Notes under the pieces: generated by a model
The model's input: only the letters and a program-made list of their open reading frames with translations
The model's database searches: none
Told to the model about the DNA's origin: nothing
Source: Solirubrobacter ginsenosidimutans
GTDB taxonomy: Bacteria > Actinomycetota > Thermoleophilia > Solirubrobacterales > Solirubrobacteraceae
Direction of reading: 5' to 3'
Assembly (NCBI RefSeq): GCF_027587205.1
Contig: NZ_JAPDOD010000034.1
Location: 1-64,000, forward strand
DNA: 64,000 nt
Shown: positions 46,410-55,432 of the stretch, in pieces
Layout of the letters: each line of letters starts with the position of its first letter
Numbering within the stretch: position 1 is the stretch's first letter
Translations under genes and position numbers: made by a program

Positions 46410-47822
46410 ATGGCAACGATTCACGTCCCAGCAGGAGAATCCGAACCCTCACGGGGCGACTTAGCAGCGCCGCTCGCCCCCGCGCGGGTCGCGACGCTGC
46501 GTGCCGCCGGTCAGGCGCACCTCTGGCCTGTGCCCTACAAGCCCGGTGACCTCTTCTCCGAGCACGGGCTGAAGCTCGTGGTCGGTGGCGCCGGCCCGTG
46601 GGTCCTCGACGCCGAGGGCCGCACGTGGTTCGACAGCTTGTCCGGCATGTGGCTGACCAACGTCGGGCACGGCCGGCGCGAGATCGCCGACGCGGTGCAC
46701 GCGCAGATGTCGCGGTTGAGCTATGCGCCCGACGGCACCGTCCACCCGGCGACGATCGAGCTCGCCGACTGGGTCGCGGCTCTCGCGCCTGACCCGGACT
46801 CGAGCGTGCTCTTCACGAGCGGCGGCTCCGAGGCGGTCGAGACCGCGCTCAAGATGGCTCGCAAATATCACCGCAACCGCGGCGAATCGGGCCGCTTCAA
46901 GGTGATCAGCCGCCGCGGCTCCTACCACGGCGCCACGCTCGCGTGTCTCAGCCTCGGCGGCGGCGGGTCCAACACCGGCGTCGAGTACGGCCCGCTGCTG
47001 CCCGGCGCGGTGCGCGTCCAAGGCCCCGACGAGTACCGGCCGATCCTCTCCGACCTGGAGTGCGCGCTCGAGATCGAGCGCGCGATCCTCAACGAGGGAC
47101 CCGAGACCGTCGCGGCCGTGATCGGTGAGCCGATCTCGGCCGCCGCAGGCGTCCATACCCCCGACGCCTTCTACTGGCCGGCGGTCCGCCGGATCTGCGA
47201 TCGCTACGGCGTGCTGCTGATCTTCGACGAGGTGATCACCGGGTTCGGGCGCACGGGGACCATGTTCGCCTCCGAGCACTGGGGCGTCGTGCCGGACATC
47301 ACCACGGTCGCCAAGGGGCTGACCGGCGGCTACGTGCCGATCGGCGCGGCGATCGCGGCCAAGCACGTGGCCGACACGTTCACGGGCGCGCACTCCCCGT
47401 TCAACCATCGGTTCACGTTCGGCGGCAACCCCGCGGCGTGCGCGGCGGGGCTGGCGACCTTGGACATCATCGAGCGCGAAGGCCTGGTCGAGAACGCCCG
47501 CGTGATGGGCGACTACCTCTACGAGCTCCTGCTCGAGCTCTACGACCACCCGATCGTCGGCGACGTCCGTGGCGGGCGCGGGCTGATGTGCGCCGTCGAG
47601 CTCGTCCGCGACCGCTCGACGCGCGAGCCGTTCCCGGCCGGCGCCGGGCTCCAGGCCGCGGCACGCGAGCTGATGGACGAGCACGGGCTGCTCGGCCGCG
47701 GCGGCGACATCTTCCCCCTCGCACCTTCGCTGTGCGTGACCCACGCGGAGGTCGACGACCTGGTCGCGCGCCTGGACGCCGTGCTCAGAGGACTCGGTCG
47801 CCGGCTCCGCTACGCGCGATGA
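46410..47822 (+). CDS. Class III aminotransferase (omega-amino acid/polyamine type)
   Basis: A 470-residue PLP-dependent class III aminotransferase. The PLP Lys lies in TTVAKGLTGGYVP, preceded by LLIFDEVITGFGRTG; TSGGSEAVETALKMAR binds the phosphate. Closest pattern is the omega-amino acid:pyruvate group, which uses putrescine, beta-alanine, taurine or similar amines; the exact substrate is not readable. The promoter carries a regulatory element shared with K+ and Mg2+ transporters, so a polyamine or compatible-solute role in ion stress is an attractive inference. Its stop overlaps the next start (ATGA). Confidence 0.88.
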   Translation: MATIHVPAGESEPSRGDLAAPLAPARVATLRAAGQAHLWPVPYKPGDLFSEHGLKLVVGGAGPWVLDAEGRTWFDSLSGMWLTNVGHGRREIADAVHAQMSRLSYAPDGTVHPATIELADWVAALAPDPDSSVLFTSGGSEAVETALKMARKYHRNRGESGRFKVISRRGSYHGATLACLSLGGGGSNTGVEYGPLLPGAVRVQGPDEYRPILSDLECALEIERAILNEGPETVAAVIGEPISAAAGVHTPDAFYWPAVRRICDRYGVLLIFDEVITGFGRTGTMFASEHWGVVPDITTVAKGLTGGYVPIGAAIAAKHVADTFTGAHSPFNHRFTFGGNPAACAAGLATLDIIEREGLVENARVMGDYLYELLLELYDHPIVGDVRGGRGLMCAVELVRDRSTREPFPAGAGLQAAARELMDEHGLLGRGGDIFPLAPSLCVTHAEVDDLVARLDAVLRGLGRRLRYAR

Positions 47823-48577
47823 AGGTCTTCGTCGTCAATCTCGCCCGGCGGCCGGATCGGCGCGCGCGCATGGAGCGCATCCTTCCGCGCAGCTGGGCGG
47901 TCGAGTACACCACCCATTGGCCGGGGCCGCGCGACGGCGCGGCGATCCGGCCCGCCCACCTCCGCGGCTTCGCGCTCTTCGACTGGCAGATCGACTCCCA
48001 CAACGCGTGGTGGAACCGGCCGCTGAAGCTGGGGGAGATCGGCTGCGCCGTCAGCCACTGGCTGTGCTGGCAGCGCGCGGCGGCGGTGCACGCCGAGCGC
48101 ACGCTGATCCTCGAGGACGACGTGACGCTCGTCGGAGGCATCGAACACGCGCTGGAAATGCGGCTCGCGGAGCTGAACGCCCTCGACCCGGAATGGGATC
48201 TGGTCTACGTCGGCCGGTGGGTGCTCGAGCCCGACTCCGACGCGCGGCTAAGCCCTTCGATCGTGCGCCCCGCGTACAGCTACTGCACATTCGCCTACAT
48301 GCTGAGCGCGACGGGGCTGGCGAAGCTCCTGGACGTCGGCTTCGAACGTGCGCTGATCCCGGTCGACGAGTTGCTGCCGGCGCTGTACATGCCGCATCCG
48401 CGCGCGGACGTGCGCAGGCGCTATCCGCCCCGGCTGAACGCCTACGCGTTCGACCCGCCGCTCGTCACGCAGCTCCCCAAGGAGGTCGCCGGCAGCGACA
48501 CCGAGGCGACCGGGGACTACTCGGGCGACCTGCATCCCGCCGCACTTCGCCTCGTCGGAGGGACAACCGACGCGTGA
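47819..48577 (+). CDS. Glycosyltransferase family 25
   Basis: A 252-residue GT25 enzyme: MKVFVVNLARRPDRRARMER start, the KLGEIGCAVSHWLCWQRAA segment and the metal-binding ERTLILEDDVTL motif, as in LPS beta-1,4-galactosyltransferases and LOS-type enzymes. Adds sugars to cell-surface or protein acceptors; which one is unknown. It lies in one operon between the aminotransferase (4-base overlap) and kdpE (13 bases), an unexpected place for a GT25 gene. Confidence 0.85.
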   Translation: MKVFVVNLARRPDRRARMERILPRSWAVEYTTHWPGPRDGAAIRPAHLRGFALFDWQIDSHNAWWNRPLKLGEIGCAVSHWLCWQRAAAVHAERTLILEDDVTLVGGIEHALEMRLAELNALDPEWDLVYVGRWVLEPDSDARLSPSIVRPAYSYCTFAYMLSATGLAKLLDVGFERALIPVDELLPALYMPHPRADVRRRYPPRLNAYAFDPPLVTQLPKEVAGSDTEATGDYSGDLHPAALRLVGGTTDA

Positions 48578-48590
48578 CCGGTGGCTCGTG

Positions 48591-49274
48591 ATGAGCGACC
48601 GTCCTCGGGTCCTCGTCGTGGACGACGAGCCGCAGATCTTGCGCGCGCTGCGCATCCTCCTGCGTGACGCGGGCTTCGAGGTGTTGCAGGCGGCGAGCGT
48701 CGAGGGCGCGCTCGACGCCGCCGCGGTTCGCCCGCCGGAGGCCGCCATCATCGACCTCGTGCTGCCCGACGGCGACGGCATCGACATCACCCGCAGCCTG
48801 CGCGGCTGGTCGGAGATGCCGATCCTCGTGCTCTCGGCGGTGGGCGAGGAGGACGCGAAGGTGCGCGCACTCGAGGCGGGCGCCGACGACTACGTCACCA
48901 AGCCGTTCGGTCCGCGCGAGCTCGTCGCGCGACTTGAGGCGGCGATGCGGCGCGCCGGCCCAGGACAGGCCGAACCGGTGCTGCGCGCCGACGGGCTCGA
49001 ACTCGACTTCGCGGCACGCACGGTGCGCGTCGACGGCGCCGAAGTGCACCTGACCCCGATCGAGTTCAACCTCCTGCGCCTGCTCGCGCGCAACCGCGGG
49101 CGGTTGATGACGCATCGCTCGCTGCTGATCGAGGTGTGGGGCCCCGAGTACGCGACCGACGGGGCCGTCCTGCGCGCCCACGTGGCCAACCTGCGACGCA
49201 AGATCGAGCCCGCAGGACAGGCGCCGCGCTACATCCGCACGGACCCGGGCATCGGCTACCGCTTCGCCGCGTAG
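48591..49274 (+). CDS. kdpE: KdpE-like OmpR-family response regulator
   Basis: A 227-residue two-domain regulator: receiver with VVDDEP, phosphoacceptor Asp55 in IIDLVLPDGDG and Lys in YVTKPFGP; winged-helix domain with LTPIEFNLLRLLARNRGRLM and the C-terminal RYIRTDPGIGYRF. Position just upstream of kdpFACB and similarity identify it as KdpE. ATG 48591 is used; GTG 48588 is also possible. No full histidine kinase is near: the KdpD gene here lacks that half. OmpR-family proteins bind direct repeats with ~11-bp period, as in the eight elements, so it is the best candidate for their regulator. Confidence 0.9.
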   Translation: MSDRPRVLVVDDEPQILRALRILLRDAGFEVLQAASVEGALDAAAVRPPEAAIIDLVLPDGDGIDITRSLRGWSEMPILVLSAVGEEDAKVRALEAGADDYVTKPFGPRELVARLEAAMRRAGPGQAEPVLRADGLELDFAARTVRVDGAEVHLTPIEFNLLRLLARNRGRLMTHRSLLIEVWGPEYATDGAVLRAHVANLRRKIEPAGQAPRYIRTDPGIGYRFAA

Positions 49275-49291
49275 TCAGGCCCGCAAACCAC

Positions 49292-49341
49292 CTTTACGAA
49301 ATCTGCATACCGGCGCCCCGGTTCTGTATGGGGCCTTCACG
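49292..49341 (+). promoter_or_regulatory. Ion-regulon element, copy f (kdpFACB operon)
   Basis: Heptamers CTTTACG, CTGCATA, CTGTATG, CTTCACG at offsets 1, 12, 33, 44, ending 23 bases before ATG 49365. It starts 17 bases after the kdpE stop, so kdpE and the kdp operon are separate transcription units with the same control. Confidence 0.75.
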
Positions 49342-49364
49342 GGCGCGGGTGCAGGATCGCTGGC

Positions 49365-49445
49365 ATGGATTTTGTCGCCGTCGCACTGGCCGTTCTGGCC
49401 TTTCTCGCGCTCTACGGCCTGATCGAGCTGGTGGACCGCATATGA
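49365..49445 (+). CDS. 26-aa membrane peptide preceding kdpF
   Basis: ORF MDFVAVALAVLAFLALYG followed by LIELVDRI, one hydrophobic helix with an acidic end. Its stop overlaps the kdpF start (ATATGAGC), and its ATG is 23 bases after element f, making it the first gene of the kdp operon. Size and topology resemble KdpF, giving two KdpF-like peptides in tandem. It may be a further stabilising subunit of KdpA. Confidence 0.7.
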   Translation: MDFVAVALAVLAFLALYGLIELVDRI

Positions 49446-49531
49446 GCGGCGCCGACTTGCTGGGCCTCATCGTCTCCGCCCTGTTGGCGGGGTACCTCCT
49501 CTACGCGCTGTTGCGAGGGGAGCGCTTCTAG
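49442..49531 (+). CDS. kdpF: KdpF, small subunit of the K+-transporting ATPase
   Basis: A 29-residue single-helix peptide (MSGADLLGLIVSALLAGYLL, ending RGERF) typical of KdpF, which stabilises the KdpABC complex in the membrane. It overlaps the 26-aa ORF by four bases and ends two bases before kdpA. Confidence 0.85.
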   Translation: MSGADLLGLIVSALLAGYLLYALLRGERF

Positions 49532-49533
49532 CC

Positions 49534-51222
49534 ATGCTCCAGGGCTGGATCCAGATCATCGTCTTCGTCGCGGTGCTCACCGCGATCGTGCCGCTGCTGG
49601 GCGGCTACATGGCGCGCGTGTTCACGAACGAGCGCGTGTTCCTCACCCCGGTGCTCGGGCCGCTTGAGCGGCTCATCTACCGCGTCATCCGGGTCGACCC
49701 CGAACGCTCACAGGGCTGGAAGTCCTACGCGGGCTCGCTGCTGGTGTTCTCGGGTCTTTTCTGGCTCGCGCTGTACCTGATCCTGCGCACGCAGACGCTG
49801 CATCCCTTCAACCCGGGCGGCTTCCACTCCGGGACGTGGGATCTGTCGTTCAACACCGCCTCGTCGTTCATCACGAACACGAACTGGCAGTACTACGGCG
49901 GGGAGACGACGCTGTCGTTCTTCAGCCAGATGGGCGGCCTCGCCGTCCAGAACTTCGTCTCCGCCGCGGTCGGCATCGTCGTGGCCATCGCCCTGATCCG
50001 GGGGATCGCGGCGCGCCGCACCGGCGCGACCGGTCTCGGGAACTTCTGGCACGACCTCACGCGGGCGCTGCTCTACGTGCTGCTGCCGATCTCCGTGATC
50101 GGCGCCCTGGTCCTCGCCTCGCAGGGCGTCGTGCAGTCGCTCACACACTGGGGCCCGGTGGCCTCGCAGGAGATCATCAAGGAGCTCGGCACCAACGGTG
50201 GCGGCTTCTTCAACGTCAACTCCGCGATGCCGTTCGAGAACTCGAACGGGCTCACCAACTTCATCGAGATGCTCGCGATGCTCGCCATCCCGGCATCGCT
50301 GACCTTCACGTACGGCCGCATGGTCGGCAGCCGCCGCCAGGGCTGGACGATCTTCGGCGCGATGTTCGTGCTGTTCGCGATCTCGGTCACGGTCATCTAC
50401 CTCGCCGAGTCCCACGTCACGCCGGCCATGCACGCCGCCGGCATCACCGGCGCGAACCTGGAGGGCAAGGAGGTCCGCTTCGGCACCGCCGGCTCATCGC
50501 TGTGGGCGGCGATCTCCACCGCCACCTCGACCGGCGCGGTCAACGCCGCGTTCGAGTCGCTGACCGGCATCGGCGGGCTCGTCCCGATGGTCAACCTGGC
50601 CTACGGCGAGAGCGTCTTCGGCGGCGTCGGCACGGGTCTGTACACGATCCTGCTCTACGCGCTGCTGGCGGTCTTCATCGGCGGCCTGATGGTCGGCCGC
50701 ACGCCCGAGTACCTGGGCAAGAAGATCGAGGCGCGCGAGATCAAGCTCGTCGTGCTCGGGCTGCTCTTCACGCCGCTGGCGATCCTCGTGGCCACGAGCC
50801 TGGCAACGTCGCTGAAGTACGGCGGGCCGTCGATCTACGCCTCCGGCCCACAGGGCTTCTCCGAGTCCCTGTACGCCTACATGTCGCAGGCCAACAACAA
50901 CGGCTCGGCGTTCGCGGGCTACACGGGCTACTACCAGCCAGTCGCCGGGAACATCGGCGCCCACGGCATCACCTTCGCCGACCTGCTCGGCGGCATGACG
51001 ATGGTCCTCGCCCGCTTCATCCCGATCATCTTCACGCTCGCCGTCGCCGGGGTGATGCTGAAAAAGCGCGTCGCCCCGGCGGGCCTCGGGACGATGCGCA
51101 CCGACACGCCCACCTTCGCCGGCCTGCTCGTCGGCGTCGTGGTGCTGATCGGCGCGCTGACCTTCTTCCCCGCTCTGCTCCTGGGCCCCGTCGTCCAGGG
51201 CATGACCGACCGCCTCTTCTAA
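49534..51222 (+). CDS. kdpA: Potassium-transporting ATPase channel subunit KdpA
   Basis: A 562-residue KdpA with the canonical selectivity-filter loops: TNTNWQ, T220-N-GGG (GTNGGGFFNVNSAMPFEN), STGAVN and NNNGSAFAG. It binds and channels K+ before KdpB-driven transport. Ten transmembrane helices are visible. It is the second KdpA in the window; the other (37244) lacks the standard TN before GGG. The order here is kdpF-A-C-B, with kdpC three bases after kdpA. Confidence 0.96.
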   Translation: MLQGWIQIIVFVAVLTAIVPLLGGYMARVFTNERVFLTPVLGPLERLIYRVIRVDPERSQGWKSYAGSLLVFSGLFWLALYLILRTQTLHPFNPGGFHSGTWDLSFNTASSFITNTNWQYYGGETTLSFFSQMGGLAVQNFVSAAVGIVVAIALIRGIAARRTGATGLGNFWHDLTRALLYVLLPISVIGALVLASQGVVQSLTHWGPVASQEIIKELGTNGGGFFNVNSAMPFENSNGLTNFIEMLAMLAIPASLTFTYGRMVGSRRQGWTIFGAMFVLFAISVTVIYLAESHVTPAMHAAGITGANLEGKEVRFGTAGSSLWAAISTATSTGAVNAAFESLTGIGGLVPMVNLAYGESVFGGVGTGLYTILLYALLAVFIGGLMVGRTPEYLGKKIEAREIKLVVLGLLFTPLAILVATSLATSLKYGGPSIYASGPQGFSESLYAYMSQANNNGSAFAGYTGYYQPVAGNIGAHGITFADLLGGMTMVLARFIPIIFTLAVAGVMLKKRVAPAGLGTMRTDTPTFAGLLVGVVVLIGALTFFPALLLGPVVQGMTDRLF

Positions 51223-51225
51223 GCC

Positions 51226-51834
51226 ATGAAACGGAATCTCATCACCTCAGCCCTGGCCGTGATCGTGTTCACGGTCCTGCTCGGGCTCGTCTATCCGCTC
51301 GTCGTCACGGGGATCTCGCAGGTCGCGTTCGGAAAGAACGCCGACGGCAACCCCGACCTGATCGCCAAGGCCTGGACGAAGCCCGTGCTCGACGCCTCGG
51401 GCCAGCCGAAGAAGGACGCCGACGGCAACGCCGTCACCGAGCCGGATCCGCGCTATTTCCAGCCGCGGCCCTCGCAGACGGACTACAACGCCAACGGCAC
51501 GTTCTTCTCCAACCGCGGGCCCAACCAGGCCAGCGCGCAGTACTTCTACCGCGACCAGCTCGCCGCCTACATCGCGCTCAACGGGCCCGACAACCCGGGC
51601 CTGACGAACGCCAAGGTGCCGGCGGACGCCGTGACCACGTCCGGTTCTGGCGTGGACCCGCACATCTCCCTCGACAACGCGCGCATCCAGGCGCGCCGCG
51701 TCGCCCAGGCCCGCGGGATCCCGCTCGAGCGCGTCAACCAGCTCGTGGATGACAGCACCGACGGCCGTTTCCTCGGCCTGCTCGGCGAGCCGGGCGTCAA
51801 CACCACCAAGCTCAACGAGGCACTCGGCCGATGA
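51226..51834 (+). CDS. kdpC: Potassium-transporting ATPase KdpC subunit
   Basis: A 202-residue KdpC: one N-terminal membrane helix ([20 protein letters not shown]) and an extracellular part with [19 protein letters not shown], ASGSGxDPHIS-like [14 protein letters not shown] and VNxLVDxxTxGRxLG-like [16 protein letters not shown]. KdpC is needed for complex assembly and ATP affinity. Placement before kdpB departs from the usual A-B-C order. The stop overlaps the kdpB ATG (ATGA). Confidence 0.95.
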   Translation: MKRNLITSALAVIVFTVLLGLVYPLVVTGISQVAFGKNADGNPDLIAKAWTKPVLDASGQPKKDADGNAVTEPDPRYFQPRPSQTDYNANGTFFSNRGPNQASAQYFYRDQLAAYIALNGPDNPGLTNAKVPADAVTTSGSGVDPHISLDNARIQARRVAQARGIPLERVNQLVDDSTDGRFLGLLGEPGVNTTKLNEALGR

Positions 51835-53927
51835 CCGCCATTCAAACACCGCCCTCGCCCGCGCCTACGGGCACGCCGCGCGCGAGCAAGTCCCTGTTCA
51901 CGCCGGAGATCCTGTGGCCGGCGATCGGGGCTTCGTTCAAGAAGCTCGACCCGCGCGTGCAGGTCCGCAACCCGGTCATGTTCGTGGTCGAGGTTGGCGC
52001 GCTGATCACGACGATCGCGTGGCTGATCCAGTTGTTCGGCGGGAAGCCGCTCGGCGGCGGGAACGAGCCCGCGTGGTTCACGTTTACGGTCACGGTCTGG
52101 CTGTGGCTGACGGTCGTCTTCGCCAATCTGGCGGAGGCGCTGGCGGAGGGCCGTGGCCGCGCGCAGGCCGCTTCGCTGCGGGCGATGCGCGCCGACACGA
52201 TGGCCCGCCTGGGCGACGGCCGCGAGGTCAGCGCGTCGCAGCTGCAGCGCGGTGACACCGTGATCGTCGAAGCCGGCGAGGTGATCCCGGGCGACGGCAC
52301 GGTCGTCGAAGGAATCGCCTCGGTCGACGAGTCCGCGATCACGGGCGAGTCGGCCCCGGTGATCCGCGAGTCCGGCGGCGATCGCTCCGCCGTCACCGGC
52401 GGCACGCGCGTGCTGAGCGACCGGATCGTGGTCGAGATCACCCAGGAGCCCGGCAAGTCGTTCCTGGACCGGATGATCGCGCTGGTCGAGGGCGCCGAGC
52501 GGCGCAAGACGCCGAACGAGATCGCGCTCAACATCCTGCTAGCGGGCCTGACGCTGGTCTTCCTGTTCGTGATCGTGTCGCTCAAGCCGTTCGCCGAGTT
52601 CGCGAACACCGACATCTCCATCACCACGCTGATCGCGCTGCTGGTGGCGCTGATCCCGACGACGATCGGCGCCCTCTTGAGTGCGATCGGCATCGCCGGC
52701 ATGGACCGGCTCGTGCGCCGCAACGTGCTTGCTTTGAGTGGTCGCGCGGTGGAGGCCAGTGGCGACGTCGACGTCCTGCTGCTCGACAAGACCGGCACGA
52801 TCACGCTCGGCAACCGCCAGGCGTCGGAGTTCGTGCCGATGCCGGGCGTCTCGGAGGTCGAGCTGGCCGAGGCGGCGCAACTGGCGTCGCTGGCCGACGA
52901 GACCCCCGAGGGCCGCTCGATCGTCGTGCTGGCCAAGCAGTTCGGGATCCGCGAGCGCGACCTCGGCACGCACGAGTTCGTCCCGTTCACCGCGCAGACG
53001 CGGATGAGCGGGATCGACACCGACGGCGTGCGGCTGCGCAAGGGCGCGGGCGACGCGATCATCCAGTTCGTCGAAGGGGAAGGCGGCGGGGCGCCCGCGG
53101 CGCTCGCGCCCGTGCTCGACCGCATCTCGCGCGAGGGCGGCACGCCGCTGGCCGTCGCGCGCGACGCGCAGGTGCTCGGCGTCGTCTACCTCAAGGACAC
53201 CGTCAAGGAAGGGATGGCGGCGCGCTTCGAGCAGCTGCGCGCGATGGGCATCCGCACGGTCATGGTCACCGGCGACAACCGGTTGACCGCGGCCAAGATC
53301 GCCGAAGAGGCGGGCGTCGACGACTTCCTCGCCGAGGCGACGCCGGAGCGCAAGCTCGAGCTGATCCGCTCCGAGCAGGAGCTCGGCCGCCTGGTGGCGA
53401 TGACCGGCGACGGCACCAACGACGCCCCGGCGCTGGCGCAGGCCGACGTCGGCGTGACGATGAACACCGGCACCCAGGCGGCGCGCGAGGCCGGCAACAT
53501 GGTCGACCTCGACTCCAACCCGACGAAGCTGATCGAGATCGTCGAGGTCGGCAAGCAGCTCCTGATCACCCGCGGCGCGCTGACGACGTTCTCGATCGCC
53601 AACGACATCGCGAAGTACTTCGCGATCCTGCCGGCCATCTTCGTCGCCACCTACGCGGCGGCCGGGCAGTCCGAAGGCCCGCTGTCCAAGCTCAACGTGA
53701 TGGACCTGGGGACGCCGCAGTCGGCGATCATCTCCGCGATCGTCTTCAACGCGATCGTGATCCCGATGCTCGTCCCGATCGCGCTGCGTGGCGTGAAGTA
53801 CCGCGCCGTCGGCGCCACGGCGCTGCTGCGCCGCAACCTGCTGATCTACGGCGTCGGCGGCCTGATCGCCCCGTTCGCCGGGATCAAGCTGATCGACCTC
53901 ATCGTCCACAACCTCCTGGGGGCGTGA
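51831..53927 (+). CDS. kdpB: Potassium-transporting P-type ATPase catalytic subunit KdpB
   Basis: A 698-residue P-type ATPase. Phosphorylated Asp319 lies in LLLDKTGTI, the actuator motif is T171-GES, and [16 protein letters not shown] is the hinge. Ser174 of TGES corresponds to the inhibitory phosphoserine known in E. coli KdpB. Seven membrane helices are expected. It powers K+ import through KdpA. The next gene starts either with an overlapping GTG (53924) or ATG 53930. Confidence 0.97.
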   Translation: MTAIQTPPSPAPTGTPRASKSLFTPEILWPAIGASFKKLDPRVQVRNPVMFVVEVGALITTIAWLIQLFGGKPLGGGNEPAWFTFTVTVWLWLTVVFANLAEALAEGRGRAQAASLRAMRADTMARLGDGREVSASQLQRGDTVIVEAGEVIPGDGTVVEGIASVDESAITGESAPVIRESGGDRSAVTGGTRVLSDRIVVEITQEPGKSFLDRMIALVEGAERRKTPNEIALNILLAGLTLVFLFVIVSLKPFAEFANTDISITTLIALLVALIPTTIGALLSAIGIAGMDRLVRRNVLALSGRAVEASGDVDVLLLDKTGTITLGNRQASEFVPMPGVSEVELAEAAQLASLADETPEGRSIVVLAKQFGIRERDLGTHEFVPFTAQTRMSGIDTDGVRLRKGAGDAIIQFVEGEGGGAPAALAPVLDRISREGGTPLAVARDAQVLGVVYLKDTVKEGMAARFEQLRAMGIRTVMVTGDNRLTAAKIAEEAGVDDFLAEATPERKLELIRSEQELGRLVAMTGDGTNDAPALAQADVGVTMNTGTQAAREAGNMVDLDSNPTKLIEIVEVGKQLLITRGALTTFSIANDIAKYFAILPAIFVATYAAAGQSEGPLSKLNVMDLGTPQSAIISAIVFNAIVIPMLVPIALRGVKYRAVGATALLRRNLLIYGVGGLIAPFAGIKLIDLIVHNLLGA

Positions 53928-53929
53928 CG

Positions 53930-54364
53930 ATGGCCGCCTTTGCCGGCGTCGACGCTCGCCGGCCACGTCCCGCGCTGCGCCTGCGCGTCGCGCTGAGGCG
54001 CATGCGCTTGGACCGCGAGTTGGCCGCCGGTGCGAATCCGGGCAATAGCGAGCTGCTGGCCCTGCGGGCCGCGCAACTGGTGGAGCCGCGCATCCGCCGG
54101 CAGCTCGCCCGCGGCCTGCGGCGGGCGGTCGCCAGCGGCTCGCAGCGGCGCGGCGCCGGCGTGCCGGTCTGTCGCGCGGCCGTGCTCGAAGCCGGGCCCG
54201 CGCTGCTGGCGCTGGCCGACGACCTGGTCGAGATCCGCGACCCGGAGCCACGTGGCGTCGCGCTCGCGCTGCAGCTGCTCACCGACGGCGGCGGCCCGCT
54301 CTACCGGCCGTGGACCCCGCTCGAGTTGCATGCGGCGACGGAGCGGGCGCGCTACGCGCTCTAG
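53930..54364 (+). CDS. Small protein associated with K+ transporter operons (family member 2)
   Basis: A 144-residue helical, Arg/Leu-rich protein related to the one at 45502 in the kup operon; shared features are LDRELAAG, LRAAQLV, a PVCRAAV-type segment and the end LALQLLTDGGGPLYRP. It lies between kdpB and the KdpD-like gene, ending in TAG directly followed by the next ATG. Its presence with two different K+ importers suggests a conserved accessory function, maybe linking KdpD-type sensing to transport. No known domain. Confidence 0.85.
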   Translation: MAAFAGVDARRPRPALRLRVALRRMRLDRELAAGANPGNSELLALRAAQLVEPRIRRQLARGLRRAVASGSQRRGAGVPVCRAAVLEAGPALLALADDLVEIRDPEPRGVALALQLLTDGGGPLYRPWTPLELHAATERARYAL

Positions 54365-55432
54365 ATGCCGCGTGGACGCCACAAGGTGTTCCTCGGCATG
54401 GCCGCGGGCGTCGGCAAGACCTACCGGATGCTCCAGGAGGGGCGAGCCGATGACCGCGACACCGTGATCGGCCTGCTCGAGACGCACGGCCGCGCCGAGA
54501 CCGCGGCGCTCGCACACGGCTTCGAGATGGTGCCCCGGCGCGAGGTCGTCTATCGGGGCACGACGGTCGCCGAGATGGACCTCCCGGCGATCCTCGCGCG
54601 GGCGCCGCAGCTGTGTCTGATCGACGAGCTCGCGCACACCAACTCCCCGGGGCTCGAGCACGGCAAGCGCTACGAGGACGTCGAGGAGGTCCTCGCCGCC
54701 GGCATCGACGTCTTCTCGACGCTCAACGTCCAGCACCTGGAATCCCTCAACGACCAGCTCGCCGAGCACAGCGGCGTGCGCGTGCGCGAGACGCTTCCGG
54801 ACAAGGCACTGCAGCGGGCGGACGAGGTCGTGCTCATCGACGTCACGCCGGAGGCGCTGCTGCAGCGCCTGCGCGAGGGCAAGGTCTACCCGTCGGAGCG
54901 CATCGACGCCGCGCTGAACGGCTTCTTCCGGATCGAGAACCTCACCGCGCTGCGCGAGACCGCGCTGCGACAGGTCGCCGAGGAGGTCGTCTCCAGGCGG
55001 GACCCCGCGCAGGAGGTCCGTTCCGCGCCCGCGGTGGGCGAGCGGCTGCTCGCGCTCGTCCAGCCGCAGCCCAGCGCCCAGCGGCTCGTGCGGAGGGCAT
55101 GGCGTTCGGCCCAGCGCCTCGGCGCGGACCTCGACGTGCTCTGGGTGCAACCGCCCGGCCGCGCGCCGGACGGCGACACCGCCCGCGCGCTGTTCGCGCT
55201 GCAGCAACTGGTCTCCGTTCTCGGCGCGCACATGGTCGTGCGCGAATCCGACGACGTCGTCGAAGCCGCCGCCGCGGAGATCCGCGAACGCGGCACCACC
55301 TACGTGCTGGTCGGCGAATCCCCGCCGCGCCGCGGCCTCGCGCGCCTGCGTGAACCGCTGCCCCAACGGATCATGCGCGCCGCGCCCCGTGGCGTCGACG
55401 TACGCATCGTCGCCGCCCGGAGAGAGAAATGA
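54365..55432 (+). CDS. kdpD: KdpD-like sensor lacking its histidine kinase half
   Basis: A 355-residue protein equal to the N-terminal cytoplasmic part of KdpD. The KdpD domain has Walker A GMAAGVGKTYRML (about 13-25) and LIDELAHTNSPG; a universal-stress domain follows from about residue 230 to the end (VRIVAARREK). Membrane helices, the HisKA and the HATPase domains are all missing, and no kinase gene is next to it. It can sense K+ or ATP/c-di-AMP but cannot phosphorylate KdpE. Short KdpDs are known in some cyanobacteria and Deinococcus. It overlaps the next gene by four bases. Confidence 0.92.
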   Translation: MPRGRHKVFLGMAAGVGKTYRMLQEGRADDRDTVIGLLETHGRAETAALAHGFEMVPRREVVYRGTTVAEMDLPAILARAPQLCLIDELAHTNSPGLEHGKRYEDVEEVLAAGIDVFSTLNVQHLESLNDQLAEHSGVRVRETLPDKALQRADEVVLIDVTPEALLQRLREGKVYPSERIDAALNGFFRIENLTALRETALRQVAEEVVSRRDPAQEVRSAPAVGERLLALVQPQPSAQRLVRRAWRSAQRLGADLDVLWVQPPGRAPDGDTARALFALQQLVSVLGAHMVVRESDDVVEAAAAEIRERGTTYVLVGESPPRRGLARLREPLPQRIMRAAPRGVDVRIVAARREK

